The position numbers and the translations under genes are program-made. 64,000 nucleotides of DNA from Aporrectodea caliginosa (taxonomy: Eukaryota > Annelida > Clitellata > Crassiclitellata > Lumbricidae). Where the stretch lies: NCBI GenBank assembly GCA_020284085.1, contig JACEVL010006441.1, positions 1,071,001 to 1,135,000 of the forward strand, written 5' to 3'. Below the pieces are notes generated by a model. It worked only from the letters and a program-made list of their open reading frames with translations. It did not search any database and had not been told where the DNA came from. Below are positions 24,215 to 35,392 of this stretch, one piece after another (positions within the stretch are counted from its first letter, which is position 1; every line of letters starts with the position of its first letter).

Positions 24215-24731
24215 CGGATGAATCTGCGTACTGGATGTACTCCGGACATGAACCGGAAGCCACTCTTCCAGGCAGCGTGTAATCCCAGCATCCGAATCCA
24301 TCCCACGTCTGTGGACAGAGGGGTTTACCCGCGTAAGTGGTCGGTCGCCCGTCGACTCCAAGGGCACGCTCCCTCTGCCGACTGCAGCACTTCTCCGCCT
24401 CACGGCAACAGCTCTCCCATCTCTGGCACTCCTCTGCCTTGAGAGTGGCACAGATCTCCGTCCTTGACTGCTCAGAATGGATATCGGCCAGGATCCGACT
24501 TGTGTTCGGATGGATAAGCCACTCGTCCTCTGGGTAGAAGTATTTCGATGCATCGTCCATGAAGAGGTAGAGATAACAGTTGGCACACGTCGTCAAACGG
24601 AAGGATTCCACCGCAAGGTAGTTCGTTCGGTCTCGACAAGTTCCGGCCTCGGACGTTTCGTTGGTATCCTGTGACAACCCTTCGACGATCTTGGCGATCG
24701 GGTTCATAATGACGATCTTAACCGTCGTCAT
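24215..24731 (-). CDS. HRM exon a-A: second copy of the Cys-rich/HRM first half
   Basis: This 517-base exon (acceptor TTTTCTTTAG, donor G|GTAGGC) is open in phase 0 and ends in phase 1, giving 172 codons. The first two thirds form a Cys-rich module (CRDRTNYLAVESFRLTTCANC, pairs CC..CC near residues 108-116), followed by CPQTWDGFGCWDYTLPG and CPEYIQ, the first half of a class B GPCR hormone-receptor (HRM) domain. It is nearly identical to the exon at 35393 apart from two in-frame insertions of 9 and 7 codons. Upstream in the gene is exon b (25702); downstream the phase fits exon Z. No second HRM half was found after it, so this HRM would be incomplete. It may be a pseudo-exon, but the frame is intact and both splice sites are preserved. 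Confidence 0.75.
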
Positions 24732-25199
24732 CTAAAGAAAACCAGAGACGTCAAACGAATAGTCTTCAAAATATAAAACGGTTTCGCTCGCGGTTTCTTG
24801 TTTGTGGCTTCGCCTTTGGTATCTTTTTATGGCTTTGCATTTGGGTTCATTTTGTGGTTATGCTTTTAATTTCGTTTTGTGGTTTCTGTTTTGGTTTTGT
24901 TTTCTAGTTTCGTTAGGTGGATTTGCTTTTGGTTTCGTTTTGTGGTTTCACTAGTTGGTTTCGTTTCGCGGTTTTCGCTTTAATTTTTCTTCTGTTTCAG
25001 CTTCTATTGCAGACTTCAAAATCACTATTCCACAAATGTCCTGTCATACTGGGTCTCTTCAGAATGCAAAACCTGCCTGAGGTCAGTTGAACATGGAAAT
25101 AGAATGTGTAGGTGATAGTTATATTTTCAAGTATACATAGGCCTAACTCTAATAAAAAATCATACGATACAGAGTAGAACAATATCTTAGGCAGTCTTA

Positions 25200-25440
25200 T
25201 CATCCACAGACAGTGCACACTGTACGGTCACGTCGGTCAGTGTAGTCATTCTGCTTCTGAGTACGCAAGGGGTGTAAGTGAAAGAGAAACCTCGAAATAT
25301 CTTTCTGCCCTGGCGGAGTTTCTAACGCTAGACCTCTGTGCTGACAGCCCATGACTTGACTAAACAGATAACAATCGAGCATTCTTTCTGCCAGATGAGT
25401 GTAGAACAATTCTCCGTTCCGCCTTGAAATAATACGTCGC
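25200..25440 (-). mobile_element. SINE (tRNA-related family), U-A copy
   Basis: Aligned with 36480-36660 in U-B. On the minus strand the body includes AAGGGGTGTAAGTG-complement and ACTGACC..GTACAGTGTGCACTGT themes shared with the SINEs at 34493 and 57424. Confidence 0.6.
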
Positions 25441-25444
25441 GTAA

Positions 25445-25678
25445 GCAATTGCGTTACTTACATGCGTTACTTACATACGTTACTTACATACGTTACTTAC
25501 ATACGTTACTTACATGTGTTACTTGCAAGTGTTACCTATAAATATAACTTACATCTGCTACTTACATGCGTCACTTACATGTGTTTCTAGGATGTGTTAC
25601 TTACATGTGTTACTTACATCTGTTACTTAGGCTACATGTCTTACTTACATTTCTCACTTACACGAGTTACTTACATCA
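25445..25678. repeat. 13-bp intronic VNTR (TTACTTACATGTG), short allele
   Basis: Degenerate units such as GTTACTTACATGC repeat for about 230 bp; the U-B counterpart (36718-37276) spans about 560 bp and is more regular. Confidence 0.9.
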
Positions 25679-25701
25679 TCATTGTCGTGATTCGTGAATA
25701 C

Positions 25702-25799
25702 CTCTAAGCTGATACAGCTGGAGTAGTCTGTCCATTCCAAGTTGCTGTCGGGGTGAAGATACCAGGAACCGTTGATTGTGCACGTTTTGTACGACTTCT
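25702..25799 (-). CDS. HRM exon b: second half of the hormone-receptor domain
   Basis: A 98-base exon has acceptor TTTATTCAG and donor GAG|GTATTC. Two bases complete a Glu codon started by the phase-1 donor at 35393, then 32 codons read KSYKTCTINGSWYLHPDSN and LEWTDYSSCISLE. Spliced, the junction reads ADPSEKSYKTC, which follows the class B receptor pattern DPSEK...C..NG.W......WT.Y..C and supplies the fifth and sixth domain cysteines. NGS is a potential N-glycosylation site. It exits in phase 0 and can join the next HRM exon at 24731. In receptors the following exon would start the first membrane helix; none is seen. Confidence 0.8.
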
Positions 25800-26540
25800 C
25801 TGAATAAATTCAAACAATACCGAGAATACAAGTCTACTAAAAGACAGAAAAAGATTACACCATAGAATGACTTGCCTAATGATAGGCTGCTGCTGGAAAC
25901 AAGTGAAGGAAAACGAAAGCATCATCAATATGGAAGAATTGTTTGATAAGCATATCTGGAGGATTTGACATACTGCCGATCGGCTAAGAATAAGCCACTC
26001 ATGGTGGTGCACCCAGTTGAGACGCGCACTAGGCAAGGTACGCAGTGAGCTAATAAGTCAAGTTAATCAGAGTTCATATAACCCAAATCACGCATTATGC
26101 AAAGTCACGCAGAGGATAATAGTCCGAATTACGTCGGGTACTATTAAGCCACATTTATGCTACGCCACGCAGTGGGTAGGTAGATACAAGCTGACTCTTT
26201 GCTATGTGAATCCGCTGGAGTGTGAATAATTGAGAAGACGACGTTAACGAGAAAGAATATCAGAATATATATAAAGAAGATGTTCTGTAGCTGCTCTATG
26301 TGAAACTGGTTAGCTTCACGCTAAAGAAATTTAATTGAGAACGTTGTTGGTCGGACATTCTGTCAAGTCTTCGAGCAGACCGCTGAAGTCTTATACACCC
26401 CTAAGAAGAGTTAGACGATTAGCCTACGCCGATCACCAACCGTTTTCCCAACAGTTCCAATCTAATTCGATTGAGATGCATAAGCTAGAGTTTCGTACTC
26501 TCGCAAAAATCCATGCATAAATATATACCGTATATATATA

Positions 26541-26649
26541 TGGCCATTTATATAGCGCCTTGCGAGAACGTCACGAATGCGCTAAACATATAGCTTCCTA
26601 ACAGATTCAAACAGATGCGACTTACGAAATTTCGAGACTGTTTCCCGAA
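26541..26649 (-). mobile_element. LINE 3' remnant at the duplication boundary
   Basis: Minus-strand sequence ending GGCGCTATATAAATGGCC is typical of L2/CR1-like 3' ends. It directly abuts the point where homology to U-A exon Z stops (26650). Confidence 0.5.
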
Positions 26650-26718
26650 CTGCAGGCGCTGCAATGTTACGAATAATAATTATTGTTAATGGAAGACTAT
26701 TTCAGTGTAATAATAATA

Positions 26719-27046
26719 CTGCCCTGCCATGGCAAAAGGAAGCAAGTCCAGTTTAAGATTAAAATGACATATCGGTATCATTTTGGTTCAAGAAGCAAGT
26801 CCAACACAATCGTCTAGGCCCCTATAGAAATAGTTATTATTGCATGTGGTTCTGGCGGAAAAGCAGAGGCAGAAAGAAGCATGTCCAAGTAGTAGGCTAC
26901 TGGAAAATTCCAAGGCGAAAGGAAGCATGTCCAACTATCAACTGTTTGCGTAAATTCAGACCGATGGGTGATGCCTGGAGTTGTTTTTCGCATTTTTCTC
27001 GGAAACTAAAATTTGTGACTTGCTTCATTTTGCCATGGCAGGGCAG
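26719..27046. mobile_element. MITE with CTGCCCTGCCATGGCAAAA ends, 328 bp
   Basis: Inverted ends share CTGCCCTGCCATGGCAAAA and then GAAGCAAGTC with one mismatch. They may be flanked by AATA on both sides (26715-26718, 27047-27050). The interior repeats AGGAAGCATGTCCAA. It is absent from U-A. Confidence 0.7.
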
Positions 27047-27210
27047 AATATACATGGGCCTACATGTTTAGCATGCTCGTGTTATGGTCAGTTCATTTTT
27101 TTATGCCGGAATAATTTCTAATTGTAGGCTATACAGACAAATAATCCAGATAATAGCCTCGAGCTTCGCGTTTACTTGAAATCTAATACAAAGTTCCCGT
27201 GCATTCATAT

Positions 27211-27435
27211 CAATCAATCAATCAATCAATCAATCAATTTCGTTTATTCACAACACCAAGCTGACAGGTCGCAACTTGTTACAGGTAACAGATAGGGAAA
27301 AATTGTCTAAGCTCTGACAGTTAGTTATTAAATGGGTTGAGATAGCAAATATTATCTCTGCTCTAACTAAGGAAGAATTATAGGCTGGTGGCAATGTTAG
27401 TTAGGGCAACCAATATGGTATAGACCGGAGATAAT
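27211..27435 (-). mobile_element. Retroelement 3' fragment with (TTGA)n tail
   Basis: On the minus strand the fragment ends GTGAATAAACGAAATTGATT followed by TTGA-type repeats, the same tail family as 55060-55150. It is 5'-truncated. Confidence 0.6.
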
Positions 27436-27636
27436 GTAAGTAAGTAAGTAAGTATTTCCTTTATTGAGAAGCACTAGCAAACGCACAGCACTGTACATAG
27501 CAAGATTAATACATTCAAACAAATAAACAAAAAATTTATATATACAACCATAGAATTGAATGAGAGGCTTTATTGTACAGAGGAAGAAGAGCTAGAGCTA
27601 GTCATAGGGGAAAATGAAGGGCTTAAATAGCCAGAT

Positions 27637-28143
27637 CTAGGGAAAACATAGTTTATTTGTATAGCATCCGGGCAAGGAAGCATTTCTGAGACAGGTTGTC
27701 AAACATGGGAAGCTCACGGTTATGGGACCGTGGTCGCAGGGAGTAGTGCGATTGCTTGATCGGCGGCAACAATTTATGCAATATATGACAAGTATTGTGC
27801 AGAATACAGGCAAAGAGTCTAATATCCGCATTGCTGCAGAGAGTCTCAAATGAGGAGAAGATGGAGGTAAGTACCCCTGGCGTACCAACCTTCGGATAAT
27901 TCCCTCAAGGGCCTCCCGTTCCTGCACTCTCGCAAAGCCCCACCACACAGGCGAGCAATACAGCATCATACCAACCGTAGTGGCACGAACTACATCAAAT
28001 AAACTGTCCCCCGAGAGCCCGTGCGACCTCAGGATCCGAAGTGCATAAAAGGACTGCCTTGCTTTTATGGTCAGACGTTTAATGTGACTGGAGAACCCAA
28101 ATTTCGCTGTAAGCTCAACACCAAGAATATTTAGGGTTTGCAC
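27637..28143 (-). pseudogene. Non-LTR reverse transcriptase, thumb/C-terminal part
   Basis: The motifs LNILGVELTAKFGFSSHIK, FYALRILRSHGL and LYCSPVWWGF are the usual post-RT region of CR1/L2-like ORF2. A second frameshift near 27785 moves the end (LPMFDNLSQKCFLARMLYK) to another frame. Confidence 0.85.
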
Positions 28144-28157
28144 TCTTGCGATACCTT

Positions 28158-28741
28158 TTAGAGGAGGGGGAACATACCGATGGTACCCCGGGGACGCGTA
28201 AAAATTATCTCACAGGATTTGCTTGAGTTTAGCTTGAGGTTGCAACTCTGTGCCCATACACTAATATGCTGAAGCTCAATCTCAGTTGTAGTGATACTTG
28301 ATGCAGGGACAGCGAGATAGCAATCATCTGCATATTTAAAAATGCGATTGCATTTATTAACTGGTTTTAAGTCAGAGATTGCAACTACGAAATCCATCGG
28401 GCCCAAACCGGAACCTTGAATAATACTTGCATTAATTCGTGCAAGAGAAGATATTACACCGTTAAACCTAGTGCAATGACTTCGATTATGAAGTAAATTC
28501 AAAATCCAATTAAAAATGTGATCAGGAATTGGGAGAGAAGCAAGTTGTTCGGCTAGATATGAATGTCTGACAGTGTCAAAGGCTTTGGAAAAATCCAATG
28601 AGACCAAACGTACATAGGGTTCATAGCATAAGGTTTCAAGGATGTGGTTAGATACAGCCATCAAAGCAGCAGCCGTTGAGCCCGTAGGTCTAAAGGCATA
28701 CTGATCATCAAATTTGTCATTAGTGTCTGTGTTGGTGATTA
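28158..28741 (-). pseudogene. Non-LTR reverse transcriptase, catalytic part
   Basis: The frame continues after the hAT insertion with FDDQYAFRPTGSTAAAL, then VSLDFSKAFDTVRH (first catalytic Asp), IIQGSGLGPMDFVVAISDL and FKYADDCYL (catalytic YADD). It ends RPRGTIGM; a 1-base shift near 28165-28175, in a C-rich run, breaks the join to the thumb region. Confidence 0.9.
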
Positions 28742-28749
28742 CCGGATAC

Positions 28750-29288
28750 CAGTGTAATTCGGGTCGTTAACGATAACGATAACGAAAATGTTCGTTAACG
28801 AAAATAAAATGATTTCGTTAACGATAACTATAACTATAACTGGGCAAAAAATATCATTAACTATAACTATAACTATAACGAAAATAACAATAACTAAAAT
28901 TCATCTTTATTTTCGTTAATACAAAAAGTAAAAATAGGAAGTGCAATATAGACGATTAGACATAAATGAGAACGAAAAATGCGACATTTTTATTACGCAA
29001 GTTGTCAGTTACTTTGGAAACTCGTGTATTTATGAAGCTCAATGCACCCATGCTTCAAAGGCTTTCAAAGCTCTAAACGTGTTAATACGCACAATTTTGC
29101 TCATAGACTTAATTATTGTAACTTATAAGTAGAAACTAAAATTAACTAAAATAAAAATCCATTAACTATAACTATAACTATAACTAAAAAATAATACTAA
29201 CCATAACTATAACTATAACTAAAATAAAAAACCATTAACTATAACTGTAACTATAACTAAAATTAAATCTATAAGGAGAATCACACTG
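28750..29288. mobile_element. hAT MITE inserted in the retrotransposon, 539 bp
   Basis: The element begins CAGTGTAATTC and ends GAATCACACTG, flanked by the perfect 8-bp duplication CCGGATAC (28742-28749, 29289-29296). The interior is largely AACTATAACTATAAC repeats and a GTTAACGATAAC palindrome zone. Confidence 0.92.
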
Positions 29289-30168
29289 CCGGATACATAT
29301 ATATACGGGTAACGATTTTTTCAAGAATTCTACAAAGGATGGAAGTAATGGAGATGAGGCGGTAATCCGATTCCATTCTTGGGCATGCCAATTTAGGGAT
29401 TGGTGTAATACAACTTAACTTCCACTGTGGAGGAACATATGAATGTAACAAAGAATTTCTAAAAAGGGTTGTGATGGGAGCAGCCAACAGGTGAGCCATG
29501 CTGCTGAAGAACCAGGATGGGACACCATCCGGGCCTACAGAAGATCCACGGATATTTGTTAACATAGTGAAGACATGGTATTCATCTATAAAATCAATTT
29601 CGAAAGGGGCAGCCGTTTGACGTGGCCTGGGTTCAGTATAAAGGTCATCGGTGGATATTTTACTATAATGCTTGTTAAGAGAGTCTGCATTTATATTGAC
29701 ATTAGATCTCTGGTCATTTCTATTGGCACAACCACTTCGGAGACGCCGTACTTCAGTCCATAGTTTCTTTGATCCTTTGCATAGACCATCAAAAGATGAA
29801 GCATTAGTCTTCGTTATTATTCTTTGAATTCGATCAGCAAGGGCTGATGCCGCCTCGTGTTGTCCACTCCTAAAAAGTCGATTGCGCCGTCGCAGGAGAA
29901 GCTTCAGATGCGGGGTCATATACGGTGGATCACGTGTCTTCACAGTCGTCTTTCTGACTGGAAAGAATAAGTCGACTGCCGTCATGATCTGTGTGTAGAA
30001 TTGAGCAAAAGCATCTCCTATGTCCACGTCGGCTCCAATAACGTCCCAGGTAAGACTTTCCAGATGGTTCTGCAAACTGGCCATTTTATCAGGCGTTCGC
30101 AGACGCACTTCATGAACGATGCGGTCTGCGACAGGAACAGTGCAAACAGGGCGGGGGGCGACGAACAC
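29289..30168 (-). pseudogene. Non-LTR reverse transcriptase, N-terminal part
   Basis: About 290 codons are open. The linker motif PPYMTPHLKLLLRRRNRL is followed by the RT start GSSVGPDGVPSWFF, then PPQWKLSCITPIPK and DYRLISITSILCRILEK, which are typical RT blocks 1-2 of CR1/Jockey-type elements. The frame is cut at the hAT insertion (duplicated target CCGGATAC). Confidence 0.85.
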
Positions 30169-30682
30169 AGCAGAGTGTTTAGTTTTAACAGTTGATTTAA
30201 CGATAGAACAGATGTTGTCATGTATTTAGTAGATGTTTTTAAATAATACACGTGATATGAAATTTCGATCGTCCTTGGTTGGGAGGAGGAAACCGTGTAG
30301 CCTCGGTCTTAGCTCACTACATCAACACGAGGATAATGTCTTTATTATGTTCATATAAGCTTATCATTTTGAACATCTCTAACTGTGAAACCTGTTATTT
30401 CATTACCAAGTGATGAACAGATTGATGCGATCTGTGACGACTACGTAACAGCCTGAAGCGTAAAGTATAAAATTCGTCCAATTTTGTAATATCTGACATA
30501 ACAAACTTCAGTTCCCGTGTTGTTATTTCGCAATTGTTTTCGCTTGTATGAAGAAGTCACGTGTTGTTCATTGTTTTGGCTTTTGTGACAATTTCTAAAG
30601 AACTCGAGGTGCAGTGGGGGAAGGTGAACTCTCAGAATGATTGAATCCACCTGTTGACGGGACAATTTTGAGAAGCCATTTT

Positions 30683-31132
30683 GGGGCCGTCCATAAAGTA
30701 CGTCACGCTATTTTTGACCATTTTACCCCCTGTCACAAACTGTCACAAAACTCGGACCCCACCCCTAAAGTACGTCACACTTTCAACATAGAAATAATAA
30801 TACTTCCGAAAGCAAGGCTAATACATAAACAAGGCTTCGCAACAGCATTATTACTAGCGCTCCTAGCGAGAGGAATCGTGAAAACACATTCAGGAGATAT
30901 GCATTTCATGCTATTTTGACATAAAACTAATTAAAATGTTTCAGAAAATTGTTGAAAATTATTTTTAAAGCTATGAAATTCTGCTGAAAAAAAATAAAAA
31001 TAAATTATAAATAAAATAAAATAAAATAAATGTGTGACGTCACACATGGCCTGACCCCCTCCCCTGTCACAAACTGTCACACTTTCTTAAACCCCCCTCC
31101 CCTGGAGCGTGACGTACTTTATGGACGGCCCC
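30683..31132. mobile_element. MITE with GGGGCCGTCCATAAAGTACG ends, 450 bp
   Basis: The inverted ends GGGGCCGTCCATAAAGTACG extend to about 26 bp (TCACGC). T-runs flank both sides (TTT possible 3-bp target duplication). U-A at about 20764-20775 is the empty site. A relative with GGGGTCGTCCATTAATTATG ends lies at 61874-62314. Confidence 0.85.
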
Positions 31133-31142
31133 TTTATGGAAT

Positions 31143-31153
31143 GAAGAGAGAGA

Positions 31154-31193
<40 letters not shown>

Positions 31194-31420
31194 GAGAGTG
31201 AGAGAGATAGAGAGAGACAGAGACAGACAGACAGACAGAGAGTCAGAGAGAGAGACAGAGACAGAGACAGAGACATACAGAGACAGACAGAGAGAGAAAG
31301 AGACAGAGAGAGAAAGAGAAACAAAGAGAGACAGAGACAGAGACAGAGAGACAGAGAGACAGAGAGACAGAGAGACAGAGACAGTGACAGAGACATAGAC
31401 ATAGACAGAGACAGAGACAT
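31143..31420. repeat. (TA)n and (GA/GACA)n microsatellites
   Basis: A (TA) block of about 35 bp is followed by about 240 bp of GAGACA repeats. Frames across it are artefacts. Confidence 0.95.
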
Positions 31421-31744
31421 AGAAAATGAGACAGACGAAAGAGAGCCCTGCTGTTCGATTTAAGTTGTTATTGCAAAGCAATTTTCCCTCGGAGGCTCTA
31501 TGTAAATGGAACCTCGATCAGGATCCGCTTCTCCAGAGAACGGGGACTGTAATTGCAACTACAGGTGGCAGCAAAGTGCAAACTAAGACATGCTGTCATT
31601 TGAGGGTCGATTATGCCATGTCAGCTTAAAAGACAATTTATCCGTTTTTGTCTTAACGGTCTTGTTGAGAACACACCGATTAAAAAAACCGGGCAACTGG
31701 AGCTGAGGTCTAAAGGGGAAAGCTGAGGTCTAAATATGTCTGCA

Positions 31745-31970
31745 TCATGCATACACACGTACATACGTACGTGCATGCATGCTGTACATACATACGTACG
31801 TACATACATACCTACATTCATACATACATACATACATACATACATACATACATACATACATACATACATACATACGTAGGCTACGTACATACATACATAC
31901 ATACATACATGCATATATACATAAATACAAACATGCATACATACATACATACATACTACATAACTAGTAG
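31745..31970. repeat. (ATAC)n microsatellite
   Basis: CATA/ATAC tetranucleotide repeats with TACGTACG interruptions; a second tract lies at 32800-32945. Confidence 0.95.
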
Positions 31971-32039
31971 CTACATACATGTTTAGTACGTGCATTATCT
32001 TTGCCTCGGCTTTTGTGGATTTCTTTAGCTTAACATCTC

Positions 32040-32340
32040 AGTCAAATCCCTAAAATGTTAGAACATCTGCCAACTATGGAGGCGTTGATAGCAGAACCAA
32101 CACACGGAGATTCTCAATTAAAAGTGTCAGTCGGAGGACCTGGAATAATCTACCTGTAGGCTGTAGCTATAAGTAACTCTCCTTGCATCTTTATGTTTAA
32201 ATGGAGACTCCGTGGTCACTTACTAGTTGTCGATCCCTGACTCTCTTCCAATCTCCTTTCAAAGTCAATGCCTTGTGTGCATGCATATACTGTGTGCAAA
32301 CATTGTGCTTTGATGCAGACACTCAATGTTCTTCAATTTC
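32040..32340 (+). mobile_element. LINE C-terminal remnant
   Basis: A decayed frame reads SRTNTRRFSIKSVSRRTWNN then LP, with a shifted continuation FKWRLRGHLL. This is the usual tail of CR1/L2-like ORF2. Confidence 0.5.
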
Positions 32341-32344
32341 GATT

Positions 32345-32580
32345 TAGTTAACTAGCCAAGACAAGTGATGCGCGCGGACGGGCTGGAAAAGGAGATGATG
32401 CTGGCGTGCGGGGAGGGGAGGAGGGGAAGAGGACGCCCGAGAAGAAGATGGATGGATGAGATACATGAGACGATGAAGGTGAAGCTTCCGGAGCTGAGAG
32501 AGGCGACGAGAGATCGGAACACGTGGAGAAGGTTGACTATGACGGTCGCTAGGATTCATCGAATCGACGGCACAAGGTGA
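32345..32580 (+). mobile_element. LINE ORF2 C-terminus (GRPRRRW type)
   Basis: The frame contains GRRGRGRPRRRWMDEI and LREATRDRNTWRRL and then a stop. This GRP(R/K)RRW...A.DR..WR block is typical of the 3' end of many invertebrate non-LTR ORF2 proteins. Confidence 0.65.
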
Positions 32581-32799
32581 CAAGGTGAGTCAAGACTATT
32601 TATATTTATATTGGTATGTGTATGTTATATAGCGAGTTGCTATTATTTCTACGCACATGGGTAACCCTGTTAGCGGGACTTTGGTCCCTTTCATTGCTTC
32701 CTATAAATCAACGAAAGTCTAGTTTTTTACTATTACGCTATTTTGTGCAACAAGAAGTAAAATAAAAATGTATGGTTATGGACTTATGGTTATGGTTAA

Positions 32800-32945
32800 A
32801 CATACATACAAACATACATACATATATCATATAAATACATACATATATTATATACATACATGCATATATTATATACATACATGCATATATTATATACATA
32901 CATACATACAGGTATATACATGCATGCATGAAAACATACACACAT
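32800..32945. repeat. (ATAC)n microsatellite, second tract
   Basis: ATACATACATGCATATATTA-type repeats. Confidence 0.9.
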
Positions 32946-33267
32946 GCATATATACGCATTGCGTTTATGACCTATATATGAATAGATGTAGGCCTATCTG
33001 TAAATTTATATGGCGTGTTAATAAATCTCAGAATCGTAAACTTGAAAATTTATAGAACGCTTCTTAAGAGCAACTCAACCACACTGTAGCTTATCAACCA
33101 GTGCTGCGTCAAGTCAGAGTAGTTGTCCCGAAATACCGTTTGAAGATAGAGGATCATCTGCAGCATTAGGTTCCAGGGAAACTACGGAGAGTGGGTAGGA
33201 GACAGATGAGAGATAAGGTTCGTTACATAAGGAGAGGCAGCCGAGCAGGCATACGTAATTTGAGGGT

Positions 33268-33268
33268 C

Positions 33269-33311
<43 letters not shown>

Positions 33312-33312
33312 G
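33268..33312. repeat. (TCTG)n microsatellite
   Basis: About eleven TCTG units. Confidence 0.95.
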
Positions 33313-34453
33313 ACTCTATCTATCTCTCTTCATTCCATACAATGGCTGCTAAAAAATAGTTTAAAAAGAGATGAAAATATTCCAAGCATTTTGAGGGTCC
33401 ACTGTTTTCCACTGCACGCCAAGTGCTTTAGACACAACAGCCATTTAGGTTTAATAGACAAACACAGCAGACAACAGAGACACATGGCAACACAGGGACA
33501 CGTAGACAGCAACTCCTGGACACACACACACACACACACACAGTTAAGCAGAGTGACACGCGGGCAAAGAGACGTTCGCAGAGAGTGAGCCAGTGCATCG
33601 CCGCGCAGTTGTTGAGATCGTCGTCAGCGCCTCGAGATTTAATATCGTCTGCAGAGAGCTCGAAGATCTCTCTCAAGTCGCCATAAATGCTCGAAATGAA
33701 CGCAAAACCCATAAACCAAATGGCAATCTATTGAGTGTTCACCGTAATACTATTACACTACTGAATTACTCTTTAGCAACCGTTAGAGTAACATGTAATT
33801 GTAATTGTAACATGATGCTCTCTAATCTCTTGTATTTAGGAAATATGGTTTATTTTGCAAATTTCCTCTCTCTCTCTCGTCAAATTGTTGCAATTCTGAC
33901 CTGTCTTGTGAATGTCTATCATTAATTTCAAAATCGTTAATATTGCAGAAGAGACTCAGCCGACAGATGGTCTCGCGTGCTTTGCGTGCTGATCCTTAGT
34001 CCAGTATCTGGGCGGTTTTATTGGTTCTTGTGAAAGTCAAGACGCGACCAGGAGACCGACCGAGAGACATCAGCCATCTGTTGTTGACCACGCTGTCCTA
34101 TTACAGCTAATATTGTTGGCAAATTGCTGTCTATCTGCCGGAACTCTAACACAGGTGACAGATAAACACCTCAGACCCTTTACATAACAGAGGAATCACA
34201 AAATATTCAGTGGCCCGGGAAGTGCTTAAAAGTTGTGTGAAGCCAACCTCGGCCAAGTATACAGACCTACGGTCGACAAAGTTGTATATTATATCCGATA
34301 TAATCTATAGAATATAATTGCTATCAATTTTTTTCAACCACTGGAAAAGTGTATTGCACTAGATATTTTGCAGAAATGAAAAATCGTCTACAGCACAATA
34401 AGGCAATATAACAGCTTTAGCAAGTATCAAATGCAAAGCCCCAGCCAAAAAGT

Positions 34454-34499
34454 TGTGTGAGCATCGGCTTTCTGAAGAAAGAAAGCCGATGCTCACACA
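34454..34499. repeat. Perfect hairpin, 20-bp arms with 6-nt loop
   Basis: TGTGTGAGCATCGGCTTTCT (34454-34473), loop GAAGAA, exact inverted copy to 34499. Only the beginning of arm 1 has a counterpart in U-A, so the hairpin arose in U-B together with the adjoining SINE. Confidence 0.9.
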
Positions 34500-34801
34500 C
34501 TTAGAAGAAGAAGAAAAACAAGAGAAGAGCCGTCACTTGCGCTAGCCGTGAGACAGCCATGGGTATGAAGTGCTTTTGACTTCATTATTTTAGCCTCGGC
34601 ATATGAAGGCCGGTGGTCAGTCCTCACCCTCGCCATCTCTTCTTCCCACCGACATTGTACGGTCAGTGTACTCATTATAGATGAGTTGGCTATGGGGCGC
34701 ACGCGGAGCACAAAGCTCGAACCAAATCTCTCTTCTGACGGGGATTTGAACCCCCGACCTCTCGATGGAAGTCCAACGCGTTAACCACCATCGAGCACTT
34801 A
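34493..34801 (-). mobile_element. tRNA-derived SINE, complete copy
   Basis: On the minus strand the head carries a polymerase III A-box-like TGGTTAACGCGTTGG and B-box GGTTCAAATCC with tRNA-like spacing. The body contains TGAGTACACTGACCGTAC, and the end is (CTT)n. It is absent from U-A. Confidence 0.8.
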
Positions 34802-35392
34802 GCGAAGTGGTATATAGCTTATTGCGCTTTTCTGATATATGTCTAAGATTTGCCAAAGAAACACAAACCGGATAGGTCACTGCTGTAGCCTATGTATATA
34901 CCTGGACAGTCACCTGCTACGGTGCCTCGTAGGTACATGTACCTCACAAAAGCGCTGCCCGTGCCAGACTATATAAAGTCAAATGTTAATGTCATTAGCA
35001 AACAAAACAATGCACAGAAAACTATAAGAAAGAGGCACCAGTGGAGGGCCCTCGCAAACACGTGGAGCCAAACCATCCGCAGTTAACAGGACTGGCATCA
35101 TGCTGCTCAAATTGCTGCTGAAGCTGCAGCATTTCAGCATCAATACAACTCCCACAGTTACCAACTGAAAACTGAATCTGACGAAAGCGTTGTCATTCAT
35201 GTCACAGATGAAGACAACAATGATTACGAAGTTGATGTTGCTGATCATGATGACGACTGCGATGACAACGACGATCACCACTAATAAAACCTCTATAATA
35301 GGGGTTGTGATTATGATGACGACAACAATGACGACGATGATGATGGTGATGATGACGACGACGACGATGACGTGATTTTTCCAGGTGCCTAC

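Larger units (their letters stand above)
20079..25690. repeat. Tandem segmental duplication, left copy (U-A)
   Basis: This segment matches 26650-37275 in order and orientation. Anchors include CTGCAGACGCTGCAATG (20079 / 26650), CCTGTTATTTCATTACCAAG (20447 / 30388), the region GCTGTCTATCTGCCG (22255 / 34126), the HRM exon (24215-24731 / 35393-35861), a SINE (25200 / 36480) and the 13-bp TTACTTACATGTG repeat (25445 / 36718). It is 5.6 kb against 10.6 kb; most of the difference is mobile-element insertion in the right copy. Confidence 0.85.
27436..30250 (-). mobile_element. Non-LTR retrotransposon (CR1/Jockey-like), 5'-truncated and broken
   Basis: Reading on the minus strand, the order is linker after the endonuclease (from 30168), fingers/palm, catalytic YADD, thumb, and a 3' end reading CAATAAAGGAAATACTTACT with an (ACTT)n tail at 27436-27453. 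The endonuclease domain is missing. The body is split by a hAT MITE (28750-29288) and at least two frameshifts, so the copy is dead. Confidence 0.85.

Noticed and set aside
17945..25700. Seven-helix region of a class B receptor downstream of exon b
   Set aside because: I searched the minus strand of this interval by eye for hydrophobic exons and found none.
34740..34801. Functional tRNA gene
   Set aside because: A- and B-box are present but the sequence continues into a repeated body found elsewhere, so it is the head of a SINE.
23073..35375. Conserved VTDEDNND-type frame in both duplicates as a shared exon
   Set aside because: The similarity (near 22994-23230 and 35096-35230) is explained by the segmental duplication, frames differ between copies, and no splice sites fit.
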